Origin: Pseudomonas sp. TCU-HL1
GTDB taxonomy: Bacteria; Pseudomonadota; Gammaproteobacteria; Pseudomonadales; Pseudomonadaceae
Length of the DNA: 64,000 nt
NCBI RefSeq assembly: GCF_001708505.1
Contig: NZ_CP015992.1
Coordinates: forward strand, 4,092,001 to 4,156,000
Direction: 5' to 3'
Both the position numbers and the translations under genes were made by a program. This document shows, one piece after another, positions 54,728 through 63,850 of the stretch. Under the pieces are notes generated by a model, which had not been told where the DNA came from, did no database searches, and saw only the letters and a program-made list of their open reading frames with translations. How positions within the stretch are numbered: position 1 is the stretch's first letter; each line of letters begins with the position of its first letter.

Positions 54728-55818
54728 CAGCCGCGCTCCTTCTCGAACTCCGCCATGTAGGCCACCAGGGCTTCGACTGCGTCGAGGCCGACGGCGTTGT
54801 AGATGGAGGCGCGCATGCCACCTACGGAACGGTGGCCCTTGAGGTTCAGCAGGCCACGGGCATCGGCGCCGACGAGGAAGTCCTTGTCCAGGCGCTCGTC
54901 CGCCAGGCGGAACGGAACGTTCATCCAGGACCGGGCGTTGACGGCGATCGGGTTGGTGTAGAAGTCGCTCTTGTCGATGTAACCGTAGAGCAGCTCCTTC
55001 TTGGCCTTGTTGCGCTGCTCCATGGCCTCGACGCCACCCTGCTCCTTCAGCCACTCGAAGACGAGGCCCGAGAGGTACCAGGAGAAGGTAGCCGGGGTGT
55101 TGTACATGGAGCCGTTATCGGCGGCAATCTTGTAATTGAGCATGGTCGGGCAGTTGGCACGCGCGCAACCAAGCAGGTCCTCACGGACGATGACCACCAC
55201 CAGGCCGCTCGGGCCGATGTTCTTCTGGGCGCCGGCGTAGATCAGGCCGAAACGGGAAACATCCAGTGGGCGGGAAAGGATGTCCGAGGACATGTCCGCC
55301 ACCAGCGGCACATCGCCGACTTCGGGAATCCAGTCGAACTGCAGGCCGCCAATGGTTTCGTTGGAGGCGTAGTGCAGGTAGGCCGCGTCCCTGGAGAGCT
55401 GCCACTCGTTCTGGCCCGGAATGGCGAAGTAGTCGTAGCCCTTGGCGCTGGCGGCGACGTTCACGCGGCCGAAGCGGCTGGCTTCTTCGATGCTCTTCTT
55501 CGACCAGATACCGGTTTCGACGTAGTCGGCGACGCCGTTCTCCGGCAGCAGGTTCAGCGGGATTTCCGCGAACTGCTGGCTGGCGCCGCCCTGGAGGAAC
55601 AGCACCTTGTAGTTGGAGGGAATGGAGAGGAGGTCGCGCAGGTCCTGCTCGGCCTTTTCGGCAATGGCAACGTATTCGTCACTGCGGTGGCTCATTTCCA
55701 TGACGGACAGGCCTTTGCCCTGCCAGTCGAGGAGTTCCGCCTGGGCGCGTTGCAGAACAGCTTCCGGAAGCGCGGCCGGGCCGGCGCAGAAGTTAAAGGC
55801 TCGCTTGCTCACATCCAT
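54727..55818 (-). CDS. serC: Phosphoserine aminotransferase
   Basis: This 363-residue PLP enzyme makes 3-phosphoserine (also used in pyridoxine synthesis). Family marks are RAFNFCAGPAALPEAVL and the PLP lysine in YAGAQKNIGPSG. The ATG at 55818 is used; the GTG two codons later (VSKRAFN) would give the shorter start common in relatives. It overlaps pheA by 1 nt. Confidence 0.94.
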   Translation of the reverse strand: MDVSKRAFNFCAGPAALPEAVLQRAQAELLDWQGKGLSVMEMSHRSDEYVAIAEKAEQDLRDLLSIPSNYKVLFLQGGASQQFAEIPLNLLPENGVADYVETGIWSKKSIEEASRFGRVNVAASAKGYDYFAIPGQNEWQLSRDAAYLHYASNETIGGLQFDWIPEVGDVPLVADMSSDILSRPLDVSRFGLIYAGAQKNIGPSGLVVVIVREDLLGCARANCPTMLNYKIAADNGSMYNTPATFSWYLSGLVFEWLKEQGGVEAMEQRNKAKKELLYGYIDKSDFYTNPIAVNARSWMNVPFRLADERLDKDFLVGADARGLLNLKGHRSVGGMRASIYNAVGLDAVEALVAYMAEFEKERG

Positions 55819-55832
55819 TCTCACTGGGTAGC

Positions 55833-55893
55833 GCGGGGGCACCAGTGCCCCCGCCAATTGTTACCTACCGAATGGACAGGCCGGCGACGGCCT
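55833..55893 (-). terminator. Two hairpins between gyrA and serC
   Basis: On the minus strand after the gyrA stop come CAGGCCG/CGGCCTG (about 55877-55893) and GCGGGGGCAC/GTGCCCCCGC (55833-55854). Neither has a T tract. They may reduce read-through or process the mRNA between gyrA and serC. Confidence 0.5.
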
Positions 55894-55910
55894 GCCCGCT
55901 TCTACAACTG

Positions 55911-58688
55911 TTACTCGTCGCCAGCCGGCTGGGCGTCGTCCTGCTGAACGTCATCGCCCTGGACGTCGTCCACGGCCTCTACGTCGGCATCGATGCCTTC
56001 TTCCAGATCATCGTCCTCGTCACCGCCAGACGGCTCCTGAACACGCTCCAGGCCAACCAGGGTCTCGTCCTTGGCCAGCTTGATCAGGGTCACGCCCTGG
56101 GTATTGCGGCTGGAACTGGAGACTTCGTCGACACGGGTACGCACCAGGGTGCCCTGGTCGGAAATCAGCATGATCTCCTCGCCGTCCTGCACCTGCACAG
56201 CGCCGACCAGCTTGCCGTTACGCTCGTTGGTGACCATGGCGATCACGCCTTGTCCGCCGCGACCGCGACGCGGGTAGTCTTCCAGCGGGGTGCGCTTGCC
56301 GTAACCACGCTGGGAGGCGGAGAGGATCTGCGCGCCCAGTTCGGGGATCAGCATGGAAATCAGGCTCTGGCCTTCCGGCAGACGCATGCCGCGAACGCCG
56401 CGGGCAGTACGGCCCATGGTGCGCACGTGTTTTTCCTTGAAGCGGATGACCTTGCCGCCGTCGGAGAAGAGCATGACTTCCTTGGCGCCGTCGGTGATGG
56501 CCGCGGCGATCAGGGTGTCACCCTCTTCCAGCTTCAGGGCGATCAGGCCGTTCGAACGCGGTTTGCTGAACTGCACCAGCGGCGTCTTCTTCACGGTACC
56601 GAAGGCGGTGGCCATGAAGATGTAGGCGCCGGTGGGCTCGTCCTGTTCGTCATCGAGGTCGGCGCCTTCTTCGTCGCCGCCCTCGGCTTCGATGACTTCG
56701 CCTTCGATCACGACGCCTTCGTTCTCTTCCAGATCCTCGTCGGCGCCTGCGCTCTGCTGCAGGGCTTCCAGGTCGATCTGGAGCATGGCGGTGATGCGCT
56801 CGCCTTCATCCAGCGGCAGCAGGTTGACCAGCGGGCGACCGCGCGCGGTACGCGAAGCTTCCGGGATTTCGAAGGTGCGCAGCCAGTAGACCTTACCCTT
56901 GCTGGAGAACAGCAGGAGCGTGGCGTGGCTGTTGGCGACCAGCAGGTGTTCGATGTAGTCCTCGTCTTTCACCCCGGTGGCCGACTTGCCTTTGCCACCA
57001 CGGCGCTGGGCCTGGTAGGCGGCCAGCGGCTGGGACTTGGCGTAGCCGCCGTGGGAGATGGTGACGACACGCTCTTCTTCGGTGATCAGGTCGGCGATGG
57101 TCAGGTCCACCTGGGACGCGACGATCTCGGTGCGGCGGGCGTCGCCGAACTCGGCCTTCACTTTCTCCAGCTCTTCGCGGATGACTTCCATCAGGCGCTC
57201 GGGGCTGGTGAGGATGCGGATCAGCTCACCGATCAGGGTGAGGATTTCCTGGTACTCGGCCAGCAGCTTCTCGTGCTCCAGGCCGGTCAGGCGGTGCAGG
57301 CGCAGCTCCAGGATGGCCTGGGCCTGTTCCGGCGACAGGTAGTACTTGCCTTCGCGCAGGCCGTATTGCGGGTCCAGGTCTTCCGGACGGCAGGAGTCGG
57401 CGCCGGCGCGCTCGACCATGGCTTCCACGGCGCTGGATTCCCAGGCGGTGGCGATCAGGCGTTCCTTGGCCTCGGCCGGAGTCGGCGAGGCCTTGATCAG
57501 CTCGATCACCGGGTCGATGTTGGACAGGGCGACGGCCTGGCCTTCGAGGATATGGCCACGCTCACGCGCCTTGCGCAGCTCGTAGACGGTACGACGGGTC
57601 ACCACTTCACGGCGGTGACGGATGAACACCTCGAGCATGTCCTTCAGGTTCAGCGTGCGCGGCCGGCCATCGACCAGGGCCACCACGTTGATACCGAAGA
57701 CGCTCTGCATCTGGGTCTGGGAGTAGAGGTTGTTCAGCACCACCTCGCCCACTTCACCGCGGCGCAGCTCGATCACCACGCGCATGCCGTCCTTGTCGGA
57801 TTCGTCGCGCAATTCGGTGATGCCTTCGAGCTTCTTCTCCTTGACCAGCTCGGCGATCTTCTCGATCAGACGCGCCTTGTTCAGCTGGTAGGGCAGCTCG
57901 GTGACGATGATCTGCTGGCGACCGCCGCCCTTTTCCATGTCCTCGATTTCAGCGCGGGCACGGATATAGATGCGGCCACGACCGGTGCGGTACGCCTCAA
58001 TGATGCCGGCACGGCCGTTGATGATGCCCGCGGTGGGGAAATCCGGGCCCGGGATGTACTGCATCAGCTCATCGACCGTGAGCTCGGCGTTATCCATCAG
58101 CGCCAGGCAGCCATCGATGACTTCGCTCAGGTTGTGCGGCGGAATGTTGGTCGCCATGCCCACGGCGATGCCGCTGGAACCGTTCACCAGCAGGTTCGGA
58201 ACCTTGGTCGGCATAACCGCGGGAATCTGTTCGGTGCCGTCGTAGTTGGGCACCCAGTCCACGGTTTCCTTGTCCAGGTCGGCCAGGAGTTCATGGGCCA
58301 GCTTGGACATGCGCACTTCGGTGTATCGCATGGCCGCGGCGTTGTCGCCGTCCACCGAGCCGAAGTTGCCTTGGCCGTCCACCAGCATGTAGCGCAGCGA
58401 GAAAGGCTGGGCCATGCGGACGATTGTGTCGTAGACCGCGGTATCGCCGTGCGGGTGATATTTACCGATCACGTCACCGACCACACGGGCGGACTTCTTG
58501 TAGGGCTTGTTCCAGTCGTTGCCCAGTTCGCTCATCGCGTAGAGAACGCGACGGTGCACCGGCTTCAGGCCGTCGCGCGCGTCCGGCAAGGCACGCCCGA
58601 CGATCACGCTCATCGCGTAGTCGAGGTAGGACTGTTTCAGCTCGTCTTCGATATTGACCGGGAGGATTTCTTTGGCCAGTTCGCCCAT
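55911..58688 (-). CDS. gyrA: DNA gyrase subunit A
   Basis: This 925-residue type II topoisomerase subunit cleaves and rejoins DNA with catalytic Tyr-122 (AMRYTEVRM). The quinolone-resistance region reads HPHGDTAVYDTIV with Thr-83 and Asp-87, the wild-type pseudomonad residues. The GyrA box is QRRGGKG, in the C-terminal pinwheel domain. An acidic insert (about 640-690) and an acidic tail (the last 35 residues, rich in Asp/Glu) are typical of the genus. It is the first gene of the gyrA-serC-pheA-hisC-tyrA/aroA-cmk set. Confidence 0.97.
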   Translation of the reverse strand: MGELAKEILPVNIEDELKQSYLDYAMSVIVGRALPDARDGLKPVHRRVLYAMSELGNDWNKPYKKSARVVGDVIGKYHPHGDTAVYDTIVRMAQPFSLRYMLVDGQGNFGSVDGDNAAAMRYTEVRMSKLAHELLADLDKETVDWVPNYDGTEQIPAVMPTKVPNLLVNGSSGIAVGMATNIPPHNLSEVIDGCLALMDNAELTVDELMQYIPGPDFPTAGIINGRAGIIEAYRTGRGRIYIRARAEIEDMEKGGGRQQIIVTELPYQLNKARLIEKIAELVKEKKLEGITELRDESDKDGMRVVIELRRGEVGEVVLNNLYSQTQMQSVFGINVVALVDGRPRTLNLKDMLEVFIRHRREVVTRRTVYELRKARERGHILEGQAVALSNIDPVIELIKASPTPAEAKERLIATAWESSAVEAMVERAGADSCRPEDLDPQYGLREGKYYLSPEQAQAILELRLHRLTGLEHEKLLAEYQEILTLIGELIRILTSPERLMEVIREELEKVKAEFGDARRTEIVASQVDLTIADLITEEERVVTISHGGYAKSQPLAAYQAQRRGGKGKSATGVKDEDYIEHLLVANSHATLLLFSSKGKVYWLRTFEIPEASRTARGRPLVNLLPLDEGERITAMLQIDLEALQQSAGADEDLEENEGVVIEGEVIEAEGGDEEGADLDDEQDEPTGAYIFMATAFGTVKKTPLVQFSKPRSNGLIALKLEEGDTLIAAAITDGAKEVMLFSDGGKVIRFKEKHVRTMGRTARGVRGMRLPEGQSLISMLIPELGAQILSASQRGYGKRTPLEDYPRRGRGGQGVIAMVTNERNGKLVGAVQVQDGEEIMLISDQGTLVRTRVDEVSSSSRNTQGVTLIKLAKDETLVGLERVQEPSGGDEDDDLEEGIDADVEAVDDVQGDDVQQDDAQPAGDE

Positions 58689-58931
58689 GAGAAGCCTGGT
58701 TCCTTTTTCTGATGAAACTCCGCCCCACTCGTCCTGAGCGGCGCGAAGCTCGTCACTGCGGCCAGATGCAGCAGCGACTCACGACAAATCAACGAGTTAA
58801 GCCAAGGATCTGTGCAATTGGGCCGCCTCGATGGAGGGGCGGCAATAACTGCCGGAGCTTACCACAGTCACCGTCTTGCACCTACCCCGCCGGGCGTCCT
58901 GCGGGCAGGGTGAAAATGCCGCACCGATGGC
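58689..58931. other. gyrA upstream region
   Basis: The 243-nt gap between the mtnA stop and the gyrA start (both minus strand) should contain the gyrA promoter and the mtnA terminator. No gene and no strong hairpin are seen. Confidence 0.5.
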
Positions 58932-60008
58932 TCAGTGCAGGCGCTTGCGACACATCAACTGAGCCATCTTGGCAGCGTCGGGACGCTCGACCACGCCCTT
59001 CTCGGTCACGATAGCGTCGATCAGGTCGGCCGGGGTCACATCGAACACTGGATTGACCGCATGGACTTCCGCAGCGACACGCCGACCGCCCAGGTCCAGC
59101 AGCTCGGAGCCATCACGCTCCTCGATCGGGATGTCGTCCCCGCTCTCCAGGGACATGTCGATCGTGGAGCTGGGGGCCACGACCATGAAGCGGACCCCGT
59201 GGTGCATGGCATTGACCGCCAACTGATAGGTGCCGATCTTGTTGGCCACGTCGCCATTGGCCGTGATGCGGTCGGCGCCGACTATCACCCAGGTGATTCC
59301 GGCGGTCTTCATCAGGTGTGCGGCGGCGGCGTCGGCATTGAGGCTCACCGGCACGCCTTCGTTGGCCAGCTCCCACGCGGTCAGGCGCGCGCCCTGCAGC
59401 CAGGGACGGGTTTCGTCGGCATAGACGCGCTCCACCAGGCCATCGAGGTGGGCGGCGCGGATCACACCCAGGGCCGTCCCGAAGCCACCCGTGGCCAAGG
59501 CGCCGGTATTGCAGTGGGTCAACAGCGCCTGGGGGCTGCCCTGATGCTTGCGGATAAGCTCCACGCCCAGCTGCGCCATGGTCAGGTTGGCTTCGCGATC
59601 GCTTTCATGGATGGAAATGGCTTCGGCCTCCAGGGCCTGCAGCGGCGTCTCGCCATCACGCACGCGCTCGAGGCGCTCGCGCATGCGGTTCAGCGCCCAG
59701 AACAGGTTGACCGCGGTCGGCCGCGACTCGGACAGCACCTTGAAATCGGCTTCCAGCGCCTGGCGCCAATCACCGCCGGCAGCTAAACGCGCCCGAGCCC
59801 CCAGCACCACGCCATAGGCGGCGCTGATACCAATGGCCGGCGCCCCCCGAACCACCATCTGACGAATGGCCTGGGCCACGCCCTCGGCGGAGTCGTAGGA
59901 CAACCAGATTTCCTCGGCCGGCAGCAAGCGCTGGTCAAGCAGATGAAGCACGCCGTCACGCCACTCGATGGCCTTGACCTTCTCGGCTGCCAACAGTTGT
60001 TCACGCAT
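58932..60008 (-). CDS. mtnA: Methylthioribose-1-phosphate isomerase
   Basis: This 358-residue enzyme converts methylthioribose-1-phosphate to the ribulose form in methionine salvage. Motifs are VVRGAPAIGISAAYG (about residues 50-64), HCNTGALATGGFGTALGVI (catalytic Cys) and VGADRITANGDVANKIGTY (catalytic Asp). The start at 60008 follows the family; the open frame to 60134 crosses the divergent promoter. It is divergent from the MTA deaminase gene. Confidence 0.95.
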   Translation of the reverse strand: MREQLLAAEKVKAIEWRDGVLHLLDQRLLPAEEIWLSYDSAEGVAQAIRQMVVRGAPAIGISAAYGVVLGARARLAAGGDWRQALEADFKVLSESRPTAVNLFWALNRMRERLERVRDGETPLQALEAEAISIHESDREANLTMAQLGVELIRKHQGSPQALLTHCNTGALATGGFGTALGVIRAAHLDGLVERVYADETRPWLQGARLTAWELANEGVPVSLNADAAAAHLMKTAGITWVIVGADRITANGDVANKIGTYQLAVNAMHHGVRFMVVAPSSTIDMSLESGDDIPIEERDGSELLDLGGRRVAAEVHAVNPVFDVTPADLIDAIVTEKGVVERPDAAKMAQLMCRKRLH

Positions 60009-60120
60009 CGCCCACCTCACCACCCGTAACTCGCGGAAAAACCGCAGATTATAGCGAGCCGGAGCCCTTCTGGCTCGGGTATACTGCCGCCACTTCGATT
60101 TGCGCCCAGGATGCGCCGCC

Positions 60121-61446
60121 ATGCCCAGTCCCAACGCCCCGCTCGACCTGCTCCTGCTCCCGTCCTGGATAGTGCCCGTGGAACCTGCCGGCGTGGTGCT
60201 GCGGGATCACGCATTGGGCATTCGCGACGGCCGCATCGCCCTGCTCGCCCCCCGGGACCTGGCACTGCACGTCGACGCCCGCGAGCGCCGCGAGCTGCCG
60301 GGCATGCTGCTGGCTCCGGGCCTGATCAACGCCCACGGGCACGCGGCAATGACCCTGTTCCGCGGGCTGGCCGACGACCTGCCACTGATGACCTGGCTAC
60401 AGGAACACATCTGGCCTGCCGAGGCCAAGTGGGTTGATGAAACCTTTGTCCGCGACGGCACTGAACTGGCCGTGGCCGAACAGATCAAGGGCGGCATCAG
60501 TTGCTTCTCCGACATGTACTTCTTCCCGGCCCAGGCCAGCTCGGTCATCCACGGGGCCGGCATCAAGGCCCAACTGGCGATTCCGGTGCTGGATTTCCCG
60601 ATTCCCGGCGCCGTCGATGCGGCCGACGCCATTCGCCGTGGCGTCGAACTGTTCGGCGACCTGAAGCATCATCCACGGATCAAGGTGGCCTTCGGCCCGC
60701 ACGCGCCTTACAGCGTCAGCGATGACAAGCTGGAGAATATTCGCGTACTGGCCGAGGAACTGGATGCCGGCATCCACATGCACGTGCAGGAGACCGCCTT
60801 CGAAGTCCAGCAGAGCCTCAAGCAGCGCGGCGAACGCCCCATGGCGCGCCTGGCCCGGCTCGGTTTGCTGGGCCCGCGCTTCCAGGCCGTGCACATGACC
60901 CAGGTGGATGACGCCGACCTGGCCATGCTGGTGGAAAGCAACAGCAGCGTAATCCACTGCCCCGAATCCAACCTCAAGCTGGCCAGCGGATTCTGCCCAG
61001 TGGAGCGCCTCTGGCAGGCAGGCGTGAACGTCGCCGTCGGCACCGATGGCGCCGCCAGCAACAATGACCTGGACCTGCTCGGCGAAACCCGCACCGCCGC
61101 TCTCCTGGCCAAGGCCGTCGCCGGCTCGGCAAGTGCCCTGGACGCCCACCGAGCCCTGCGCATGGCGACCCTGAACGGCGCCCGCGCCCTGGGCATCGAT
61201 CACGACACGGGCTCGCTGGAAGTCGGCAAGGCTGCCGACCTGGTCGCCTTCGACCTTTCCGGCCTCGCCCAGCAACCGGTGTACGACCCGGTTTCCCAAC
61301 TTATTTATGCCACCGGGCGCGACGCGGTGCGGCACCTTTGGGTCGACGGCAGGCAACTGCTGGATGACGGCCGCCTGACCCGCCTGGATGAAGAACGCCT
61401 TGGCGCCACTGCCCGCGCCTGGGGCGCTCTTATCGCCGGCCACTGA
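60121..61446 (+). CDS. TRZ/ATZ-family deaminase (methylthioadenosine deaminase type)
   Basis: This 441-residue metal-dependent hydrolase has the metal motif LINAHGHAAMTLFRG, the central AFGPHAPYSVSDD, the ligand HMHVQETAFE and the final GTDGAASNNDLDLLGE. In Pseudomonas the equivalent gene encodes 5'-methylthioadenosine deaminase, which fits its position next to mtnA. It begins a rightward operon with ubiG 22 nt downstream. Confidence 0.9.
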   Translation: MPSPNAPLDLLLLPSWIVPVEPAGVVLRDHALGIRDGRIALLAPRDLALHVDARERRELPGMLLAPGLINAHGHAAMTLFRGLADDLPLMTWLQEHIWPAEAKWVDETFVRDGTELAVAEQIKGGISCFSDMYFFPAQASSVIHGAGIKAQLAIPVLDFPIPGAVDAADAIRRGVELFGDLKHHPRIKVAFGPHAPYSVSDDKLENIRVLAEELDAGIHMHVQETAFEVQQSLKQRGERPMARLARLGLLGPRFQAVHMTQVDDADLAMLVESNSSVIHCPESNLKLASGFCPVERLWQAGVNVAVGTDGAASNNDLDLLGETRTAALLAKAVAGSASALDAHRALRMATLNGARALGIDHDTGSLEVGKAADLVAFDLSGLAQQPVYDPVSQLIYATGRDAVRHLWVDGRQLLDDGRLTRLDEERLGATARAWGALIAGH

Positions 61447-61468
61447 GTTTCTGTTTCGAGGACATCCC

Positions 61469-62167
61469 ATGACCAACGTCGATCACGTCGAAATTGCCAA
61501 GTTCGAGGCCCTCGCCCACCGCTGGTGGGACCGCGAGAGCGAATTCAAGCCACTGCACGACATCAACCCGCTGCGGGTCAACTGGATTGACGAGCGCGCC
61601 AGGCTGGCCGGCAAGAACGTGCTGGATGTCGGCTGCGGCGGCGGCATCCTCAGCGAGTCCATGGCCCAGCGCGGGGCCACGGTCACCGGCATCGACATGG
61701 GCGAAGCGCCGCTGGCAGTCGCCCAGCTTCACCAGCTGGAGTCGGGCGTTCCGGTGGAGTACCGCCGTATCACCGCCGAAGCCCTGGCCGCCGAAATGCC
61801 CGGCCAGTTCGACGTGGTGACCTGCATGGAAATGCTTGAACACGTTCCCGATCCGGCCTCGGTGATCCGCGCCTGCTACACCCTGGTCAAGCCGGGCGGA
61901 CTGGTGTTCTTCTCCACCATCAACCGCAACCCCAAGGCCTACCTCTTCGCCATCGTCGGCGCCGAGTACATCATGGGCCTGCTGCCCCGCGGCACCCACG
62001 ATTTCAAGAAATTCATCCGCCCGTCCGAGCTTGGCGCCTGGAGCCGTGCTGCAGGCCTCTCGGTGAAAGACATCATCGGCCTGACCTACAACCCGCTGAC
62101 CAAGCACTACAAGCTGGAAGCCGACGTCGACGTCAACTACATGATCCACACCCTGCGCGAGGAGTGA
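61469..62167 (+). CDS. ubiG: Ubiquinone biosynthesis O-methyltransferase
   Basis: This 232-residue SAM methyltransferase catalyses both O-methylations of the ubiquinone ring. Family features are FEALAHRWWDRESEFKPLHD, DINPLRVNWI and motif I VLDVGCGGGILSESMA. The start at 61469 has GAGGACAT upstream. It ends 5 nt before the mupP start. Confidence 0.96.
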   Translation: MTNVDHVEIAKFEALAHRWWDRESEFKPLHDINPLRVNWIDERARLAGKNVLDVGCGGGILSESMAQRGATVTGIDMGEAPLAVAQLHQLESGVPVEYRRITAEALAAEMPGQFDVVTCMEMLEHVPDPASVIRACYTLVKPGGLVFFSTINRNPKAYLFAIVGAEYIMGLLPRGTHDFKKFIRPSELGAWSRAAGLSVKDIIGLTYNPLTKHYKLEADVDVNYMIHTLREE

Positions 62168-62172
62168 CCGCC

Positions 62173-62844
62173 ATGCGACTTCAAGCGGTACTTTTCGATA
62201 TGGACGGCACCCTGCTCGACTCGGCGCCGGATTTCATCGCCATATGCCAGGCCATGCGCACTGAACGTGGCCTGCCGCCCCAGGATGAGCAGGCGATCCG
62301 CGACGTGGTTTCCGGTGGCGCCCGCGCCATGGTCGCCACCGCCTTCGAGATGGACCCGGAATCGCCCGATTTCGAGCCGCTGCGCCTGGAATTCCTCGAG
62401 CGCTACCAGAGTCACTGCGCCGTACTCACCCGCCCCTTCGACGGCATCGACGAGTTGTTGGCGGACATCGAGCACGCCAAGCTGATCTGGGGCGTGGTCA
62501 CCAACAAGCCGGTGCGCTACGCCGAACCCATCATGGAGCAGCTCGGCCTCGCCGGGCGCTCCGCCGTGCTGATCTGCCCCGACCATGTGAAGAACAGCAA
62601 GCCGGACCCGGAAATGCTGCTGCTGGCCTGCAGCAAGCTGAACCTGGACCCGGCCAGCGTGCTCTTCGTCGGTGACGACCTGCGCGACATCGAATCCGGC
62701 CGCGCCGCCGGCACCCGCACCGCCGCCGTCAGCTACGGCTACATCCATCCGAGCGACAACCCGGCGCATTGGGGCGCCGATGTCGTGGTCGACCACCCGC
62801 TTGAGCTGCGCGCCGTGCTCGACCGCGCGCTGTGCAGCTGCTGA
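62173..62844 (+). CDS. mupP: N-acetylmuramic acid 6-phosphate phosphatase
   Basis: This 223-residue HAD hydrolase has the nucleophile motif LFDMDGTLLDSAPDF (Asp at residue 9), WGVVTNKPVRYAEPIM (motif II), Lys in KNSKPDPEML and FVGDDLRDIESG (motif IV). In Pseudomonas this gene dephosphorylates MurNAc-6-P in cell-wall recycling; it is often annotated as phosphoglycolate phosphatase. A GTG at 62164 would add three residues. Confidence 0.93.
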   Translation: MRLQAVLFDMDGTLLDSAPDFIAICQAMRTERGLPPQDEQAIRDVVSGGARAMVATAFEMDPESPDFEPLRLEFLERYQSHCAVLTRPFDGIDELLADIEHAKLIWGVVTNKPVRYAEPIMEQLGLAGRSAVLICPDHVKNSKPDPEMLLLACSKLNLDPASVLFVGDDLRDIESGRAAGTRTAAVSYGYIHPSDNPAHWGADVVVDHPLELRAVLDRALCSC

Positions 62845-62872
62845 TACCGGCAGCGCCCCGAAGGAGATTCAC

Positions 62873-63613
62873 ATGTTCCAGTATTCCGCCCGCCCCGACC
62901 TGCTCAAGGATCGGGTCATCCTGATCACCGGTGCCGGTCGCGGCATCGGCGCCGCCGCCGCCAGGACGTTCGCCGCCCATGGCGCGACCGTATTGCTGCT
63001 GGGCAAGACCGAAGCCAGCCTGAACGCCGTCTATGACGAAATCGAAGCGGCCGGCCACCCGCAACCCGCCGTGATCCCGTTCAATCTGGAAACGGCCCAG
63101 CCGCACCAGTACGACGAGCTGGCGGCCACCCTGGAAGCCGAGTTCGGACGCATCGATGGCGTGCTGCACAACGCCTCCATTCTCGGCCCGCGCACGCCCA
63201 TCGAGCAGCTCTCTGGCGACAACTTCATGCGTGTCATGCAGGTCAACGTCAACGCCATGTTCATGCTGACCAGCACCCTGCTGCCGCTGCTCAAGTTGTC
63301 CAGGGACGGTTCGGTGGTCTTCACATCCAGCAGCGTCGGCCGCAAGGGCCGTGCCTACTGGGGCGCCTATGCGGTGTCCAAGTTCGCCACCGAAGGCCTG
63401 ATGCAGGTCCTGGCCGACGAAGTGGACGGCATTGCCAACGTACGCGCCAATAGCGTCAACCCTGGCGCCACCCGCACCAGCATGCGCGCCCAGGCCTATC
63501 CGGGCGAAAACCCCGAAAACAATCCGGAACCTGCCGAGATCATGCCGGTCTACCTCTATCTCATGGGGCCTGACAGCACGGGCGTGAACGGCCAGGCTTT
63601 CGACGCACAATGA
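62873..63613 (+). CDS. yciK: YciK-type SDR oxidoreductase
   Basis: This 246-residue short-chain dehydrogenase matches E. coli YciK: LITGAGRGIGAAAARTFAAHG, HNASILGPR, and GAYAVSKFATEGL (YxxxK). The role is uncertain. GAAGGAG precedes the start by 7 nt. It ends the rightward operon. Confidence 0.92.
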   Translation: MFQYSARPDLLKDRVILITGAGRGIGAAAARTFAAHGATVLLLGKTEASLNAVYDEIEAAGHPQPAVIPFNLETAQPHQYDELAATLEAEFGRIDGVLHNASILGPRTPIEQLSGDNFMRVMQVNVNAMFMLTSTLLPLLKLSRDGSVVFTSSSVGRKGRAYWGAYAVSKFATEGLMQVLADEVDGIANVRANSVNPGATRTSMRAQAYPGENPENNPEPAEIMPVYLYLMGPDSTGVNGQAFDAQ

Positions 63614-63850
63614 CCTCCCTTCGCGGCGGTCGCTCGACCGCCGCAGCCTCCGCCAGTTTTCCGGCAACCCCTCTGAGACCGGCATCACATTGCCATGATT
63701 TCGCCAGTAAGCCGGCAAAGGCTTGCCGCGCAACTCGGCAGTTAACCGCCAAGCAATTGAAATAAAAGCATTTTCCAGAACTACGAGCTCCTGGCACGAA
63801 AATAGCTCTATGCCTGGTGTCGTCGCATTTTGCGTCAGAGGTTCAACTCA
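63614..63850. other. Gap with hairpin and candidate sigma-54 promoter
   Basis: GCGGCGGTCG and its inverse (63623-63644) form a hairpin after yciK. The second half is AT-rich (about 63750-63770) and contains a sigma-54-like site at 63793-63808. Confidence 0.55.
63793..63808 (+). promoter_or_regulatory. Candidate sigma-54 promoter
   Basis: TGGCACG-AAAA-TAGCT has the GG/GC spacing of sigma-54 sites (consensus TGGCACG-N4-TTGC). It deviates only at one T of the -12 element. It lies 43 nt upstream of the last gene's start. Confidence 0.4.

Noticed and set aside
57421..58560. A quinolone-resistance change in gyrA
   Set aside because: Residues 83 and 87 are Thr and Asp, the normal pseudomonad forms, so no resistance change is indicated at these positions.
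55845..58712. A 955-codon open frame antisense to gyrA
   Set aside because: It mirrors gyrA in a GC-rich genome where third-position bias keeps the antisense frame open. Its His/Gly/Val-rich translation has no domain pattern.
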